Positions 32,108 to 42,197 of a DNA stretch of 64,000 bases are shown piece by piece. The stretch's first letter is position 1. Every line of letters starts with the position of its first letter. This DNA comes from Ascoidea rubescens DSM 1968 (taxonomy: Eukaryota; Ascomycota; Saccharomycetes; Ascoideales; Ascoideaceae). The notes beneath the pieces are model-generated. The model was not told the origin of the DNA. It saw nothing but the letters and a program-made list of their open reading frames with translations, and ran no database searches. Where the stretch lies: NCBI RefSeq assembly GCF_001661345.1, contig NW_017962916.1, forward strand, positions 914,461 to 978,460, written 5' to 3'. A program made the position numbers and the translations under genes.

Positions 32108-33145
32108 TTATAGGACTAAACCAAAACCAAAGGTCAATTTAATTGATCTGATGTAATAGTTGTTGAAATTATTTTCAGTTTTATCTTCTTCACCAATTGG
32201 AATTCCGGTGAAATCAGCTATTAATTTTGTGTCTGAGTCACTTTGATAGAAACTTATGTTTAAATTGGCAAAATGATTTTGTTTCCAATCATTTAGTCTC
32301 CAAGTCATTTGAATTTTTTCATTTGGAATTAATTTTAGTAATTTTCCTTGAATGTTATTATTGAATAAAGAATAATCTGAGTTTTCAATTGGTTCAATTA
32401 TTGGTAAAGATCTGGACCAGGCTGCTACTCTTTGTTTATCCAAGAGAGTTAGGTATAATTGTTCAGCAGTTGTATTGAAAGTTGATTCAATATGTAATGT
32501 TGAGGTGTTATATTTTGGGATGTTTGAGTTTGATGCAGGGTGAGAAGGAGAAGAGGAAGAAGATTTTTTTGAAGAATTTGAGGTGAATTTTGTTGTTGAG
32601 TCATTGATTTTTGATTTTGTGGAATTTGAAGATGTTGAGATGCTATTTTTTTGATTGGATGAGGTTAAATTTGATTGAACTTGATCTAAAGGAATTTGGA
32701 TATCGTTTGAGTTTTGAGAGATCAAATCATTGTTGAAATTGGATAAGATCTTTCTTAATAAGGGAACTAGGTTTGATTTGATGAAGGGCTTAATACTAAT
32801 GTTTGTATTATTTTCATTGAAGATCGAAGATATAAATTGGAATTCATCAAAGGATGTGTCATAGGCTAGTTCTGGGACAGTTATAGTTCCATTAATTTGA
32901 GTGTTATCAGATAGGGATGTTGCGTTAAATTCTAGGATTAGTTTCAAATCAAATAGAGAGATGATTTTGCCTTTTCTTTGGCAAACTTCAACATCACCTT
33001 CAATTGAGTTGATTTTGGTGATTTTTAAATTGTAGGAATCATTTGATGCAGACAAATCCAATAATTTTTGGTTTAAATAAGATTTTGCCCAATCTTTGCA
33101 GTTTTTATCGACCCAATGCCAATTGTTAGGATTATTCACGACCAT
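32108..33145 (-). CDS. AHA1: Aha1, activator of Hsp90 ATPase
   Basis: 345 residues (S. cerevisiae 350) from the ATG at 33145, giving MVVNNPNNWHWVDKNCKDWA, the conserved Aha1 start; in-frame upstream codons lack an ATG. N-terminal Aha1 domain with the NPNNWHWVDKN motif, required to stimulate Hsp90. A Ser/Thr/Lys linker follows, then the C-terminal AHSA1/START-like domain (TLHIESTFNTTAEQLYLTLL, VAAWSRS, LNDWKQNHFANLNISF, ending IKLTFGFGLVL). Aha1 binds the middle and N domains of Hsp90 and speeds its ATPase cycle in the cytosol. The separate Hch1 paralogue lacks the C domain, so this is Aha1. A perfect heat-shock element lies 108 bp upstream. Confidence 0.95.
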   Translation of the reverse strand: MVVNNPNNWHWVDKNCKDWAKSYLNQKLLDLSASNDSYNLKITKINSIEGDVEVCQRKGKIISLFDLKLILEFNATSLSDNTQINGTITVPELAYDTSFDEFQFISSIFNENNTNISIKPFIKSNLVPLLRKILSNFNNDLISQNSNDIQIPLDQVQSNLTSSNQKNSISTSSNSTKSKINDSTTKFTSNSSKKSSSSSPSHPASNSNIPKYNTSTLHIESTFNTTAEQLYLTLLDKQRVAAWSRSLPIIEPIENSDYSLFNNNIQGKLLKLIPNEKIQMTWRLNDWKQNHFANLNISFYQSDSDTKLIADFTGIPIGEEDKTENNFNNYYIRSIKLTFGFGLVL

Positions 33146-33252
33146 TTTGATATTAAGAAGATGAGCAGTGGGGTTGCTTATTTCGAAATAGTTGGTGATT
33201 GATTCTAAAGCAGTTTTTATATTGATACGAAGAGAAAAAAGGCAAAGATGAG

Positions 33253-33267
33253 AGAAAGTTCTAGAAC
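33253..33267 (-). promoter_or_regulatory. Heat-shock element (Hsf1 site)
   Basis: AGAAAGTTCTAGAAC is three contiguous inverted nGAAn units with no mismatch, at -108 from the AHA1 ATG. Hsf1 control of Hsp90 co-chaperones, including AHA1, is established in yeast. Confidence 0.8.
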
Positions 33268-33452
33268 AAATAAAAAAGCAAAAAAAAACAAACGCAAACG
33301 CCGGGAACGAGAGTCGAACACGGGTTGAAAGTGCGGGGAATGGATTACTAATATGTATTAGATAGAGCATAGAGAATATAAATCATAAGATAATGAGGTA
33401 GGATAAAGAGAAGAGAAAATATATATCAAAGTATATATTAAATATTGACAGT

Positions 33453-34133
33453 TTATTGAGCGTAACGTTTTGCAGCTTCGTTCCAGTTGATGACGTTCCA
33501 AATTGCTTTGAAGTAGTCGACTTTTTGATTTCGGTATTGCAAGTAATAGGCATGTTCCCAAGCATCAATTGCAACTAAAGGAGTTAAATTGTTCAAGACA
33601 GTGTCTTGGTTGTAAGTTTGGACAACGTCAATTGAATTGTTTTCCTTATTTTTAACGATAAAGGCCCAACCAGAACCTTGAATTCCAGCCAACTTGTTGT
33701 TGGTCACATTGATCAAGTTATCAAAAGAACCATAATTGGTGACAACTTGTTTGTAAAAATCAGAGTTTTGATCGAGATCATGATAGTTTCCACCCTTTTT
33801 GCTTGATGGAGATAAGTTTTTCCAAAAGAGACAATGGTTTGTGAAACCACCACCATGGAATTTGATGTTTTGTTGTAATTCGATGGTGGCCTTGACATCA
33901 CCTTTGGCTTTGGCTTCAGCGTGTTGTTCAATTGCTTGGTTGTAGCCATTGACGTAAGTTTGATGGTGTTTTGTGTAGTGGATTTCGTTGATTTGGCCAG
34001 AGATATAAGGCTCTAAATCACCAAAGTCCCATTCCAAGTCAGGAAGAGTGACTTTGGTTCTGACCAAAGAAGGCATGGAGGTTTTGAAAACCTGAGATTT
34101 GAGAGCTCTGGTGGAAGTGGCTAAGAAGGACAT
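33453..34133 (-). CDS. SOD2: Mitochondrial manganese superoxide dismutase
   Basis: 226 residues from the ATG at 34133 (MSFLATSTRALKSQVFKTS), a basic, Ser/Thr-rich mitochondrial targeting sequence; the TTG further upstream is not used. Mn ligands and surroundings: HYTKHHQTYVNGYN, GGGFTNHCLFWKNL, and DAWEHAYYLQYRNQKVDYFK. The GSGWAFIVKN and VVQTYNQDT blocks match yeast Sod2 closely. The GGGFTNH form and mitochondrial leader distinguish it from cytosolic MnSODs. It removes superoxide in the matrix. It shares a 255-bp divergent promoter with DPM2. Confidence 0.97.
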   Translation of the reverse strand: MSFLATSTRALKSQVFKTSMPSLVRTKVTLPDLEWDFGDLEPYISGQINEIHYTKHHQTYVNGYNQAIEQHAEAKAKGDVKATIELQQNIKFHGGGFTNHCLFWKNLSPSSKKGGNYHDLDQNSDFYKQVVTNYGSFDNLINVTNNKLAGIQGSGWAFIVKNKENNSIDVVQTYNQDTVLNNLTPLVAIDAWEHAYYLQYRNQKVDYFKAIWNVINWNEAAKRYAQ

Positions 34134-34388
34134 TGTCAATGGAGGGCACAAGAAGAGAAAGCAGCACAGGAATTGAGTCAATTGAAGAAGAAAGACAGTA
34201 GCAGAAGCAAGTCGATATTTATATCCTGGTTCTTTGTGCGATTACCTCTCGAATCTCTGAGCTCCCATTTGCCCACGGCTGCCGACCGAACAGTGCCGGA
34301 GCAAAGCCGGTGTTGTCACGTGCCAACAAAGGCAGAAACAGCACAAGCAGCAGAAACAGCACAGGCAGCACAGGCTGAAGAGACAGCA

Positions 34389-34607
34389 ATGATCGTGCTC
34401 GCTACAGCTGTGTTTGCATACTGGTCCCTCTGGACGTTGGCGCTGCCCTTTGTTGACGAGCTGTGGTTGGGACTGCTTTTCCCTCCCAAGGAGTGGGCTG
34501 TGAAGGTGCCTGTGTTGATGTTGGTGGTGGGCTCGGCAGCTGTGGGTGTGTTTGTGGGTGTGGTGTTCCTCCAGGCAGCAAGAGAAGCAGAGAATAGAGA
34601 GCAGTGA
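34389..34607 (+). CDS. DPM2: Dpm2, regulatory subunit of dolichol-phosphate mannosyltransferase
   Basis: 72 residues: MIVLATAVFAYWSLWTLALP, FVDELWLGLLFPPKEWAVKV, then a second membrane helix and a short charged tail. Length, two helices and the TLxLPFVD...LFPPxEWA signature identify Dpm2. It stabilises and tethers Dpm1 at the ER together with Dpm3; the enzyme makes dolichol-P-mannose for N-glycans, GPI anchors and O-mannosylation. S. cerevisiae has no Dpm2 or Dpm3 because its Dpm1 carries its own anchor, so this species should have the three-subunit enzyme. The first ATG in the frame is used; upstream codons up to the SOD2 region have none. The gene is GC-rich (36 G/C of 60 at 34441-34500) and uses CTG codons, including one at the conserved Leu of LPF. 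Confidence 0.88.
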   Translation: MIVLATAVFAYWSLWTLALPFVDELWLGLLFPPKEWAVKVPVLMLVVGSAAVGVFVGVVFLQAAREAENREQ

Positions 34608-34739
34608 GAAACAGGGGCGGCACGATAGCGAGCCTCCCCCTCCAGTGCTTGTTCAGAGCAATTTCTGCGTCTTCAATCAAAATAACTTTATTTTCTTCAA
34701 TAAAATGAATATATGCTATATATGTTTATCATAAAGAAC

Positions 34740-36722
34740 TCAGCTTGAACAACTGCATTGCAATTGCAATTTGGAGTAGTCAATATTCCTTTCCTGATCC
34801 CAACACCATCTGTCTTCCAATTCTTTGAATCCATTTCCCCACTGATCTGTTCTAGAGTCTCTTCTACTGAACGGATTACAGCACATCAAACTAAACTTTT
34901 CCAACCATTCAAGAGATTCTCCCTCGCAATTATCTTCTTTGCATTTGCTGATCACCTCTTCGAAGATCCAATTTGAAGGCACAAAAGCTGGATTATACTT
35001 TTGACTAGCACGAAGCCTGTCCCCATCAATGCTATTCTCTAATTTTAGTCTCTCATAAAAGACTTTTAACCATTCAGAAATCAATTTAATAATCCCTTCT
35101 TTACTCATGTCTTTTGAATGTTCAAACCCATTGGGTAGTAATGATTTAGCTAGTTCGTTGAACTTATTCTCGCCATCATTATTATTTGAGAAAAAATTTA
35201 AATATGATAAATTGTAGAAAAAACGATTATAATTCAATTCAGTCTTTAAAAGCATTGTCAACATTGGCGAAATCACTTTTTTCTCATCTTCTTCCATTGC
35301 TTTCAATAACCCTAATCTATCTCTAAATGCTTGAGTATACGTTTCCATAAAGCAATCTTGGTACTCTTCTTCACATATATTGATAACCTTGCTCGCTCTT
35401 TTGATAATATTCAAGTGTTTCTCTTCGTTAAAATCAATTTTTTCCTCAATTTTATCCACAAATTCTTGGCTTATCACCATCTCTCTATCAAATCCAATTA
35501 GATCAATTAAATCTTCTCCCAATTTAGTTAAATTCCACCAAATAGTAGATGGTGTCTCATTATACCCATACCTTAAATTAACATCATCATGGTTTGGTGA
35601 AAAATCAGGATTAAATTTATCCATCATAGCAAATGGTCCAAAATCCATCGCCAATCCAAGAATTGATGTATTATCCGTATTCAATACTCCATTAAGATAA
35701 CCATAAACTTGTGATAGTGCCGTAGTCTTTGCATTTCTCTTAACAATCTCTAAATACATTTCATCATATTTACTAACATCCTTTATCTTTATCGAATATT
35801 TATCCAAATATTCCTTATTAAAATTCGACTTACTCTCCTTTTCTCCATCAACTAAATAAGGAAAATGATTTTCAATTATAAAATTCGATAAATTTAAAAG
35901 GCCCTTGCGATCACTTCGCCAGTTTAATAAATCAAAATTCCCAACTCTTAACCAAGATTCTGCAAATCTAGTTACAACCGCACATTTTTCTGCTCCAATT
36001 CTTTGAGCATATGTCTTGGGTAAATATGTTAACGATAATGCTCTGGTAGATGGAATCCCAATAGCATTCAAGTACTCAGATATGAAAAATTCTCGAATAC
36101 TTGATCTTAAAACTGCTTTACCATCCGCAAACCTAGAAAATGGAGTTTTCCCACTGCCTTTCAATTGAAGAATATAATCATTTTTGCCGTTATTTAAGTC
36201 AAACAAATTAACAACTCTTCCATCTCCTAATTGACCTGCAAAAGTACCAAATTGATAACCAGCATAGTTTAATGAATATGGGAAATTTTCATTGCTATTT
36301 GTTTTTGAATCAGAATGTTTAAAAAAAACTTTCTGCCCCGATACAATTTCTTTAAAAAATGTATTTTCATCTTTATTTAGTTCGTAATCTAAATTTAAAT
36401 TCAAGTCGTTTAAAGCATTTTTAGAAGAGATTAGGTATTTATAATCTTTTCTAACTTCTGGCAATGAATAGCTAAAACAGCCGGCAAGGTTTCTTGGACG
36501 ATGTAAAAATAATTCATTATTAAAATTGGTATTAATTGAATCGCTATTGATCGTTGGATTGGGTACTTTTGAACCGAAATTATTTAATTTTAACTCTTCA
36601 GGAATTAAATGAAAAGGCGGAGATGGCACAAAGAAATCATGGTCAAAGGTAAGACTGTTGATTATCTTTGACGATTTAATTCTATCAAGAAGTGGAATGT
36701 ATTTGTTAATTGTCTTTTCCAT
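34740..36722 (-). CDS. FMP40: SelO-family protein adenylyltransferase (Fmp40)
   Basis: 660 residues (S. cerevisiae Fmp40 688). SelO pseudokinase fold: GDGRVVNLFDL, LQLKGSGKTPFSRFADGKAV, LRSSIREFFISEYL, RVGNFDLL, and the metal-binding segment NTDNTSILGLAMDFGPFAMM, ending in LQCSCSS, in which a Cys stands where animal SelO has selenocysteine. SelO enzymes transfer AMP to Ser/Thr/Tyr of proteins and in yeast protect against oxidative stress in mitochondria by affecting glutaredoxin and glutathionylation. The N-terminus (MEKTINKYIPLLDRIKSSK) is only weakly like a targeting peptide. The start ATG is immediately before the conserved region. It converges with DPM2, 132 bp apart. Confidence 0.95.
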   Translation of the reverse strand: MEKTINKYIPLLDRIKSSKIINSLTFDHDFFVPSPPFHLIPEELKLNNFGSKVPNPTINSDSINTNFNNELFLHRPRNLAGCFSYSLPEVRKDYKYLISSKNALNDLNLNLDYELNKDENTFFKEIVSGQKVFFKHSDSKTNSNENFPYSLNYAGYQFGTFAGQLGDGRVVNLFDLNNGKNDYILQLKGSGKTPFSRFADGKAVLRSSIREFFISEYLNAIGIPSTRALSLTYLPKTYAQRIGAEKCAVVTRFAESWLRVGNFDLLNWRSDRKGLLNLSNFIIENHFPYLVDGEKESKSNFNKEYLDKYSIKIKDVSKYDEMYLEIVKRNAKTTALSQVYGYLNGVLNTDNTSILGLAMDFGPFAMMDKFNPDFSPNHDDVNLRYGYNETPSTIWWNLTKLGEDLIDLIGFDREMVISQEFVDKIEEKIDFNEEKHLNIIKRASKVINICEEEYQDCFMETYTQAFRDRLGLLKAMEEDEKKVISPMLTMLLKTELNYNRFFYNLSYLNFFSNNNDGENKFNELAKSLLPNGFEHSKDMSKEGIIKLISEWLKVFYERLKLENSIDGDRLRASQKYNPAFVPSNWIFEEVISKCKEDNCEGESLEWLEKFSLMCCNPFSRRDSRTDQWGNGFKELEDRWCWDQERNIDYSKLQLQCSCSS

Positions 36723-37552
36723 TTTAATTTAATTATTGAATAGCAAAGAAAGAATATCAAGAATCAGTAGCACAAACAAAAGAGCTGAAGAAGAGAGATG
36801 AGATTGGCTCGGAGTTTTGCGTGCATTGCATCCGTTAGGGTGGTTTAAAACTAGTTTGGAATCCGATGAGGTGGATTCAATGCAATTTGTCTTTCTTATT
36901 GGCTGATTCAGAAGGCCTTTAGATCTTTATTCTATTCCTTGTTTACAGAGATTTAATGGTTTTTCTAATTTTTATAGTGATTATTTTGCTTGGTTACTCA
37001 AGGATGAAAATGATTGGGATCAGAGTCTGATGGGTGGTGTTTGTGATTGAAGGTGAGCTTTAAAACAAAGAAAACAAGGAGAGTAGATTGAACTATTAAT
37101 GTGATTAAATGTGATTTTAGATTGTATAGTGAATGAAAGAAAATATGAAGAGTTTTATAATTTGAAGAGTTTTATAATTTGACACATTTGATGTTGATGC
37201 ATGGATGCGTAAGTATATTGCCAATTGCATGGATATGCATGCTGTGTTTAAAGAAACTGTTTTAAGAAAAGCGATTACGATTGGATTATTATTTTTGTTC
37301 TTTGGATAAGAATGTATTTAATTGTAGATTTTAGATTTCAAATTTCAAATTTCAAATTTCAAAGTAGTATATGTGTATGTATGTATTTCTTTATTTGAGA
37401 CAATTGTAGAAATAGTTTAACACAATGATGAGTTTTAGAAAGTAGGATAAGGAAATTGTTGATATAGTATATAATCTAAAGAAATTAATATGTCCAAGTA
37501 TCTAAGTGCTTATGATTAATTTATTTTGATCTATTTTAATTTAGAGTTGTTT
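36723..37552. other. Divergent gap SelO / CCCH gene
   Basis: 830 bp, AT-rich. It has a direct repeat GAAGAGTTTTATAATTTG (twice around 37147-37181) and ATTTCAAATTTCAAA repeats near 37336-37362. TGCATGGATGC-type repeats lie at 37198-37242. No gene is seen. Confidence 0.5.
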
Positions 37553-38338
37553 ATGAAATTGAATATAATGACTATTTATTATAATTTTGACTTTAGTCAA
37601 TCGGAAACTACTAATAGTGATAAGAAATCCATTTATAGATTTGAAAATGAACCACTAAAACAATTGAATAAAATTGAATGTATAGATCATACAAATGAAG
37701 AGATCAAGAGGACTAATAAGACAATTAATGGTATTAATGAAAGAATAATTAAAAGTGTTTGGAAGTCGGCTAAAATTTGTTATTATAATAATTGTAATGG
37801 ATGCAATCTGATTTGTGCACAGAAGCATTATAGTATATTGCACAATAAGTTGTTGTCATGTCCGATGAATGAAAGAGTTATCAAAAATTATCAAAAATTG
37901 TTGAGATTAATCTGTGATTTATCAATAAGAGAGAACAATAAACGAGATAAACAAAATAATCAGGATAATCAGGATAGAAAAGATGAACAGGATGAAAAAG
38001 ATAGAAGAGATGGAAAAGATAGAAAAGATGGAAAAGATGGAAAAGATGAAAAAGATAAAAATGATGAAAATGAGAGAAGATATGGAAGAGACAAAGAAAA
38101 TTGGAATGATTATTACTCTAAAGCCAAAAAACGAAATTACTTGTATCGAACACAGTTATGTAGATCAGTGATTGAAAATAGCAAATGCAAGTATGGAGTT
38201 AACTGCAATTATGCCCATAGTGAAAAAGAGCTCTGTCCTAAAAAGATTTTTCCATCTCGGTATTTAACAAAGTCGTGTATCTATAGAGAAAGAAAGAAGT
38301 GTCCCTATTCAGTATGTTTTTATATTCACAATATGTGA
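37553..38338 (+). CDS. Divergent CCCH zinc-finger protein
   Basis: 261 residues from the first ATG at 37553 (a second ATG at 37568 is equally possible). Near the C-terminus is a Tis11-like finger, YRTQLCRSVIENSKCKYGVN then CNYAH, with CX8CX5CX3H spacing. It is followed by a shorter, irregular finger (CIYRERKKCPYSVCFYIH; CX7CX4CX3H) that ends three residues from the stop. A further Cys/His cluster (CYYNNCNGCNLICAQKH) lies near residue 80. Between them is a Lys-Asp repeat region (KDGKDEKD). CCCH tandem fingers of Tis11/Cth1 bind AU-rich mRNA elements and promote decay; here RNA binding is an inference, as the second finger is off consensus. The protein is otherwise unlike Cth1 or Cth2. It is isolated between two large gaps. 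Confidence 0.65.
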   Translation: MKLNIMTIYYNFDFSQSETTNSDKKSIYRFENEPLKQLNKIECIDHTNEEIKRTNKTINGINERIIKSVWKSAKICYYNNCNGCNLICAQKHYSILHNKLLSCPMNERVIKNYQKLLRLICDLSIRENNKRDKQNNQDNQDRKDEQDEKDRRDGKDRKDGKDGKDEKDKNDENERRYGRDKENWNDYYSKAKKRNYLYRTQLCRSVIENSKCKYGVNCNYAHSEKELCPKKIFPSRYLTKSCIYRERKKCPYSVCFYIHNM

Positions 38339-40264
38339 TGGTTAGTTTAATATTACATTTTTTTCAGCACATTATCGACAATATGAACGACATCAGTAGG
38401 AAAAATGAACAAAAGCACGATTGCATCAGACTTGCGTTAGCCTTCCATCAAGAGGGTAACACACAAACAAACAAAACTGCCAAAAAAGAACATGCGATGC
38501 TGTGTGTGCATATGCAGGAATTTTGTTAGGCTTTTGCCTGAACTAATTTTGATTTGGGTTTTAAGGATTGATCAAAACAGACGTCGGAAGGATAGCTGAG
38601 CTGGTAAGAGGTAATTGGGATATGTGATTGTGAATAGAGGTGAAAACGGACATGAAACTCAGTTGTTGATAGGTCTGATCCAGTTTTTCGTGATCAGGCG
38701 TATGAAAACCAGTTGATGGAATTGAGATGATTTTGAATTGGTGAAGGAGGGCTGAAGAATGTAGAAGCTGTAGACAAACTCAAAATGCCGGAAGAATTAA
38801 CAGAACAGGACTAGAGATTGAACACTACTGTCATGTTTTCTGAATATGGACCAGTTGAGTAATAAGTAAGTTATTTGAGATCAATAAACCAATTTCAAGT
38901 ATTTGACAAAGATTTGAGGAATGTTACAAAAAATGAAAAATGAGAAAATTTAAAAACCAAGCCAAATTTGCAATTACAAATAAAAGGATGGTGGAAATGA
39001 TGGTCTAATGAGCAGGAATGGAAATATTGACTTTGGCAATGAATAGGCTGTCGAGATGGGTGCAAAAAGCAAAACCGGTGCATACTGTGTAGTTCTGCGC
39101 CTGCTTGAATGTCTTCAAAGCCAGCAGAAGCAGCAGGAGCAGCAGGCGCACCACCACAGAGGCTTCTAAAAGCCGTGCCCGTCCCTAAGCCGATCGGGAG
39201 AGACTGCTTGCGTGATAGTAGCTGTGTGAGTAGCCCCTGCAAAAACGTAACAGCGTGCAGCAGAGGAAGCAGAGGAGGAACGCGCAGCAAAAGCAGCAGA
39301 GGCACGAACCAGTGCTCAGGGACTGCCCACTTACCCACTGTCCCTTGCTGTTTCTTGCGTTGGAGCGCGTTGCCTTGAGTTTCCAGCTGCCTGTGCTTCT
39401 TCTGCTTCTTCTGCTTCCTCTGCTTCTTCTCCCTGGGGTGAAAGAGCTTCTCTTTTTCAGCAACTCCAGGAAAAGAGCCCGAAGCAGTTTCTTGAGCCCT
39501 TTTTCATCTTCTTGCATCTCCATCTGCTTGCTCTTCTCACACTGGTTTGTTTATCTCTGTTTATAATCTCCAGTCCACAATCCATAATCTGAACTCATTT
39601 GTCTATCCATAAATATTGATTTGATCAACTGGTTCTCCAATTTCATAACTTCATACTTTTATATTTTCATATTTTCTATTTTCCTACTTTCTTGAGTTCT
39701 TGAGTTCTTGAGCTTAAGTTCCTACTTATCTCACTGTCCTAATATCTTGCCTATTTTTGTTCCCATTATCCTATTAAACAAATAATTTATACCATATCCA
39801 CAATCATTACCAGATCCACCAATTTTACCTCACTAATATCAATACTCATTTCTGTATATCCAGATTTCTTATATTCACTTTTCTCCAACCTTCATATTAT
39901 ATCATATCCTACAATTCTACAATTCTACACTCCATAACTCATAATTCCTATCCTACAATCGACATCTCACAATTCAAATTTTCTTATCTCAACTTCAATA
40001 CCCAAAAACGTGAATTTTATAACTCCTGATCCCTCGTTCTATTCCAAAGTCATAATTTCTCTTTAATTCTAACTAATTTAAATAATAATAATAATAGTAA
40101 TAATATAAGTATTCATAATTTTTCTCCCTTTTTTTTCTCTTTTTTTTTCTTTCTTTTTCTTGATTCATTCCTTTATTCCTTCTGTTTTTTCCTTCTTTGA
40201 TTAAGAATTCCATTTCAATTACAATAAACAAGCAAAAGAAGAAACAAAAGAAGAAACAAAAAAG
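38339..40264. other. Long gap upstream of the PKH kinase gene
   Basis: 1.9 kb without a recognised gene. From 38340 to 38900 the sequence is mixed; 39060-39540 is GC-rich with GCAGAAGCAGCAGGAGCAGC and TTCTGCTTCTTCTGCTTCC repeats, giving long chance frames on both strands. From 39600 on it is a pyrimidine-rich, AT-rich leader typical of long regulatory 5' regions. A tRNA-like 5' half at about 38586-38615 was considered and not accepted. Confidence 0.45.
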
Positions 40265-42158
40265 ATGTCAAACAACAACAGCAATAACAACCAATTCCCT
40301 ATCAAAAAGTCTGTTAAAGACTTTCAATTCAGTGGTTCTATTGGTCAAGGCTCGTATTCCACTGTCTATAAAGCCATAGACATCCACACAAAAAAACTAT
40401 ATGCCATCAAAATCCTATCAAAGAATCACATTGTCAATGAAAAGAAAATTAAATACGTTGATATAGAAAAGAAAACCCTAAACAAACTAGGCAAACACCC
40501 AGGTATCGTCACTCTACACTTTGCCTTTCATGATGAGTCCTTTCTATACTTTGTGCTAGATTTTGCTGAGTTTGGTGAGCTTCTCTCCCTCATAAGAAAA
40601 CTAGGATCTCTTAACGAATTTGCCATAAAATACTACCTTGTCCAGCTAATCGACGTCATAAAATACATGCATTCAAAGGGCATAATCCACAGAGATTTAA
40701 AACCCGAAAACATTCTTCTCAACCACGACATGAAATTAATGCTTACTGATTTTGGCGCTGCTAAAATCTTGGATAAAAATTCAATCAAAAATTCTGATTA
40801 CTCAACGAACCAAAATACCATCAATACCTCAACCAACATCAACAACATCAACAACATCGAAAGGAGAGCTTCCTTTGTTGGAACTGCTGAATATGTGTCG
40901 CCAGAACTACTACAATACAACCAATGTGGTTTTGAATCTGATATATGGGCAATTGGCTGCATCTTGTTCCAATTCATAACTGGTAATCCTCCCTTCAAAG
41001 CCCAAACTGAATTCCTAACATTTCAGAAAATTATCAACTTGGACTACACTTTTCCAAACTATTACATCCCAGATTACTTCAAAAACTTAATAGCAAACCT
41101 ACTAACCCCAAATCCAAAACAAAGAATATCTCTATCAAACTTGAGAAAACACTACTTCTTCAATGACACCAACTGGAACGATTTCAATTCAATATGGAAC
41201 AGAAATCCTCCCAAACTAGAACCCTATAACCCAAGACTATACACTCTATATCACAATCTCAATGTCGTCTCTAATTATAAAAATAATAACTTCAACATCA
41301 ACAACAACAACAACTCGGCCTTTATCAATAAACCTCTAAAAATGCCAACCTTAGATATAACCCAAATTCCTTCAAAATCTATTCAAAATTCAGTTCGAAT
41401 CGTTAAAAGAAAACCTTTAAACAACAATAAATCAACTTTAGACATTATCAACAACACATACCTACCAAACTCAAATTTCTTTATACCCTCACCTTCTCCA
41501 AATGTTACTTCATCAGCTCAGAAAAGTGCCCCCAACTCATCAAATCTATTACCAATACCCAACTCAAAAAAATCACCAATTTCTACACCACTACTAAACT
41601 CAAACCATTCTCCTACAAGAATTTCCCAAAAAAACTCCTATTCTTCAACCAATCTAAACATTAATAATCCTCAACTTAATCATAAGACTTCCATTAAAAT
41701 TAATACTAATTTAAACAATGTAAACGACAAATCCAGCCCAATACTAATTAATCAAAACTCAATTTCTCCAATTTATAACTACCACACAAATGACATCACA
41801 AAAGATATACCTCACAATAATATGAAAAATAATATTAAAAATCCATTACAAACCACCCCACAAATGCAATCAATGCAATCAATGCAGTCAATGCCAAAAA
41901 TTCATCATAAACAGCCTTCTTTCACTCAAGTTAATAATTTCCAAAACTACCCTCAAAATCCAATCCAATCCCAATCTCAGTCCCCAAATCAGTATCAATA
42001 TCAATACCAACAACAGAATTATTATTCAAATCCAAATCCAAATCCAAATCAATCTCCAAACCATGGTCCACCTTTCTATCAAAATAGAAATCAATATCAA
42101 CCTATAACCCAATTTCCTCTTCAAAATCAAAATCAAAATCAGAACCAAAATCAATATC

Positions 42159-42197
<39 letters not shown>

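Noticed and set aside
33298-33330. tRNA T-arm-like stretch (GTTCGACTC on the minus strand)
   Set aside because: Stem does not pair and no D arm, anticodon arm or acceptor partner can be found.
38586-38660. tRNA-like 5' half (TAGCTGAGCTGGTAAGAG)
   Set aside because: No matching 3' acceptor or T arm in the right distance; at best a decayed tRNA.
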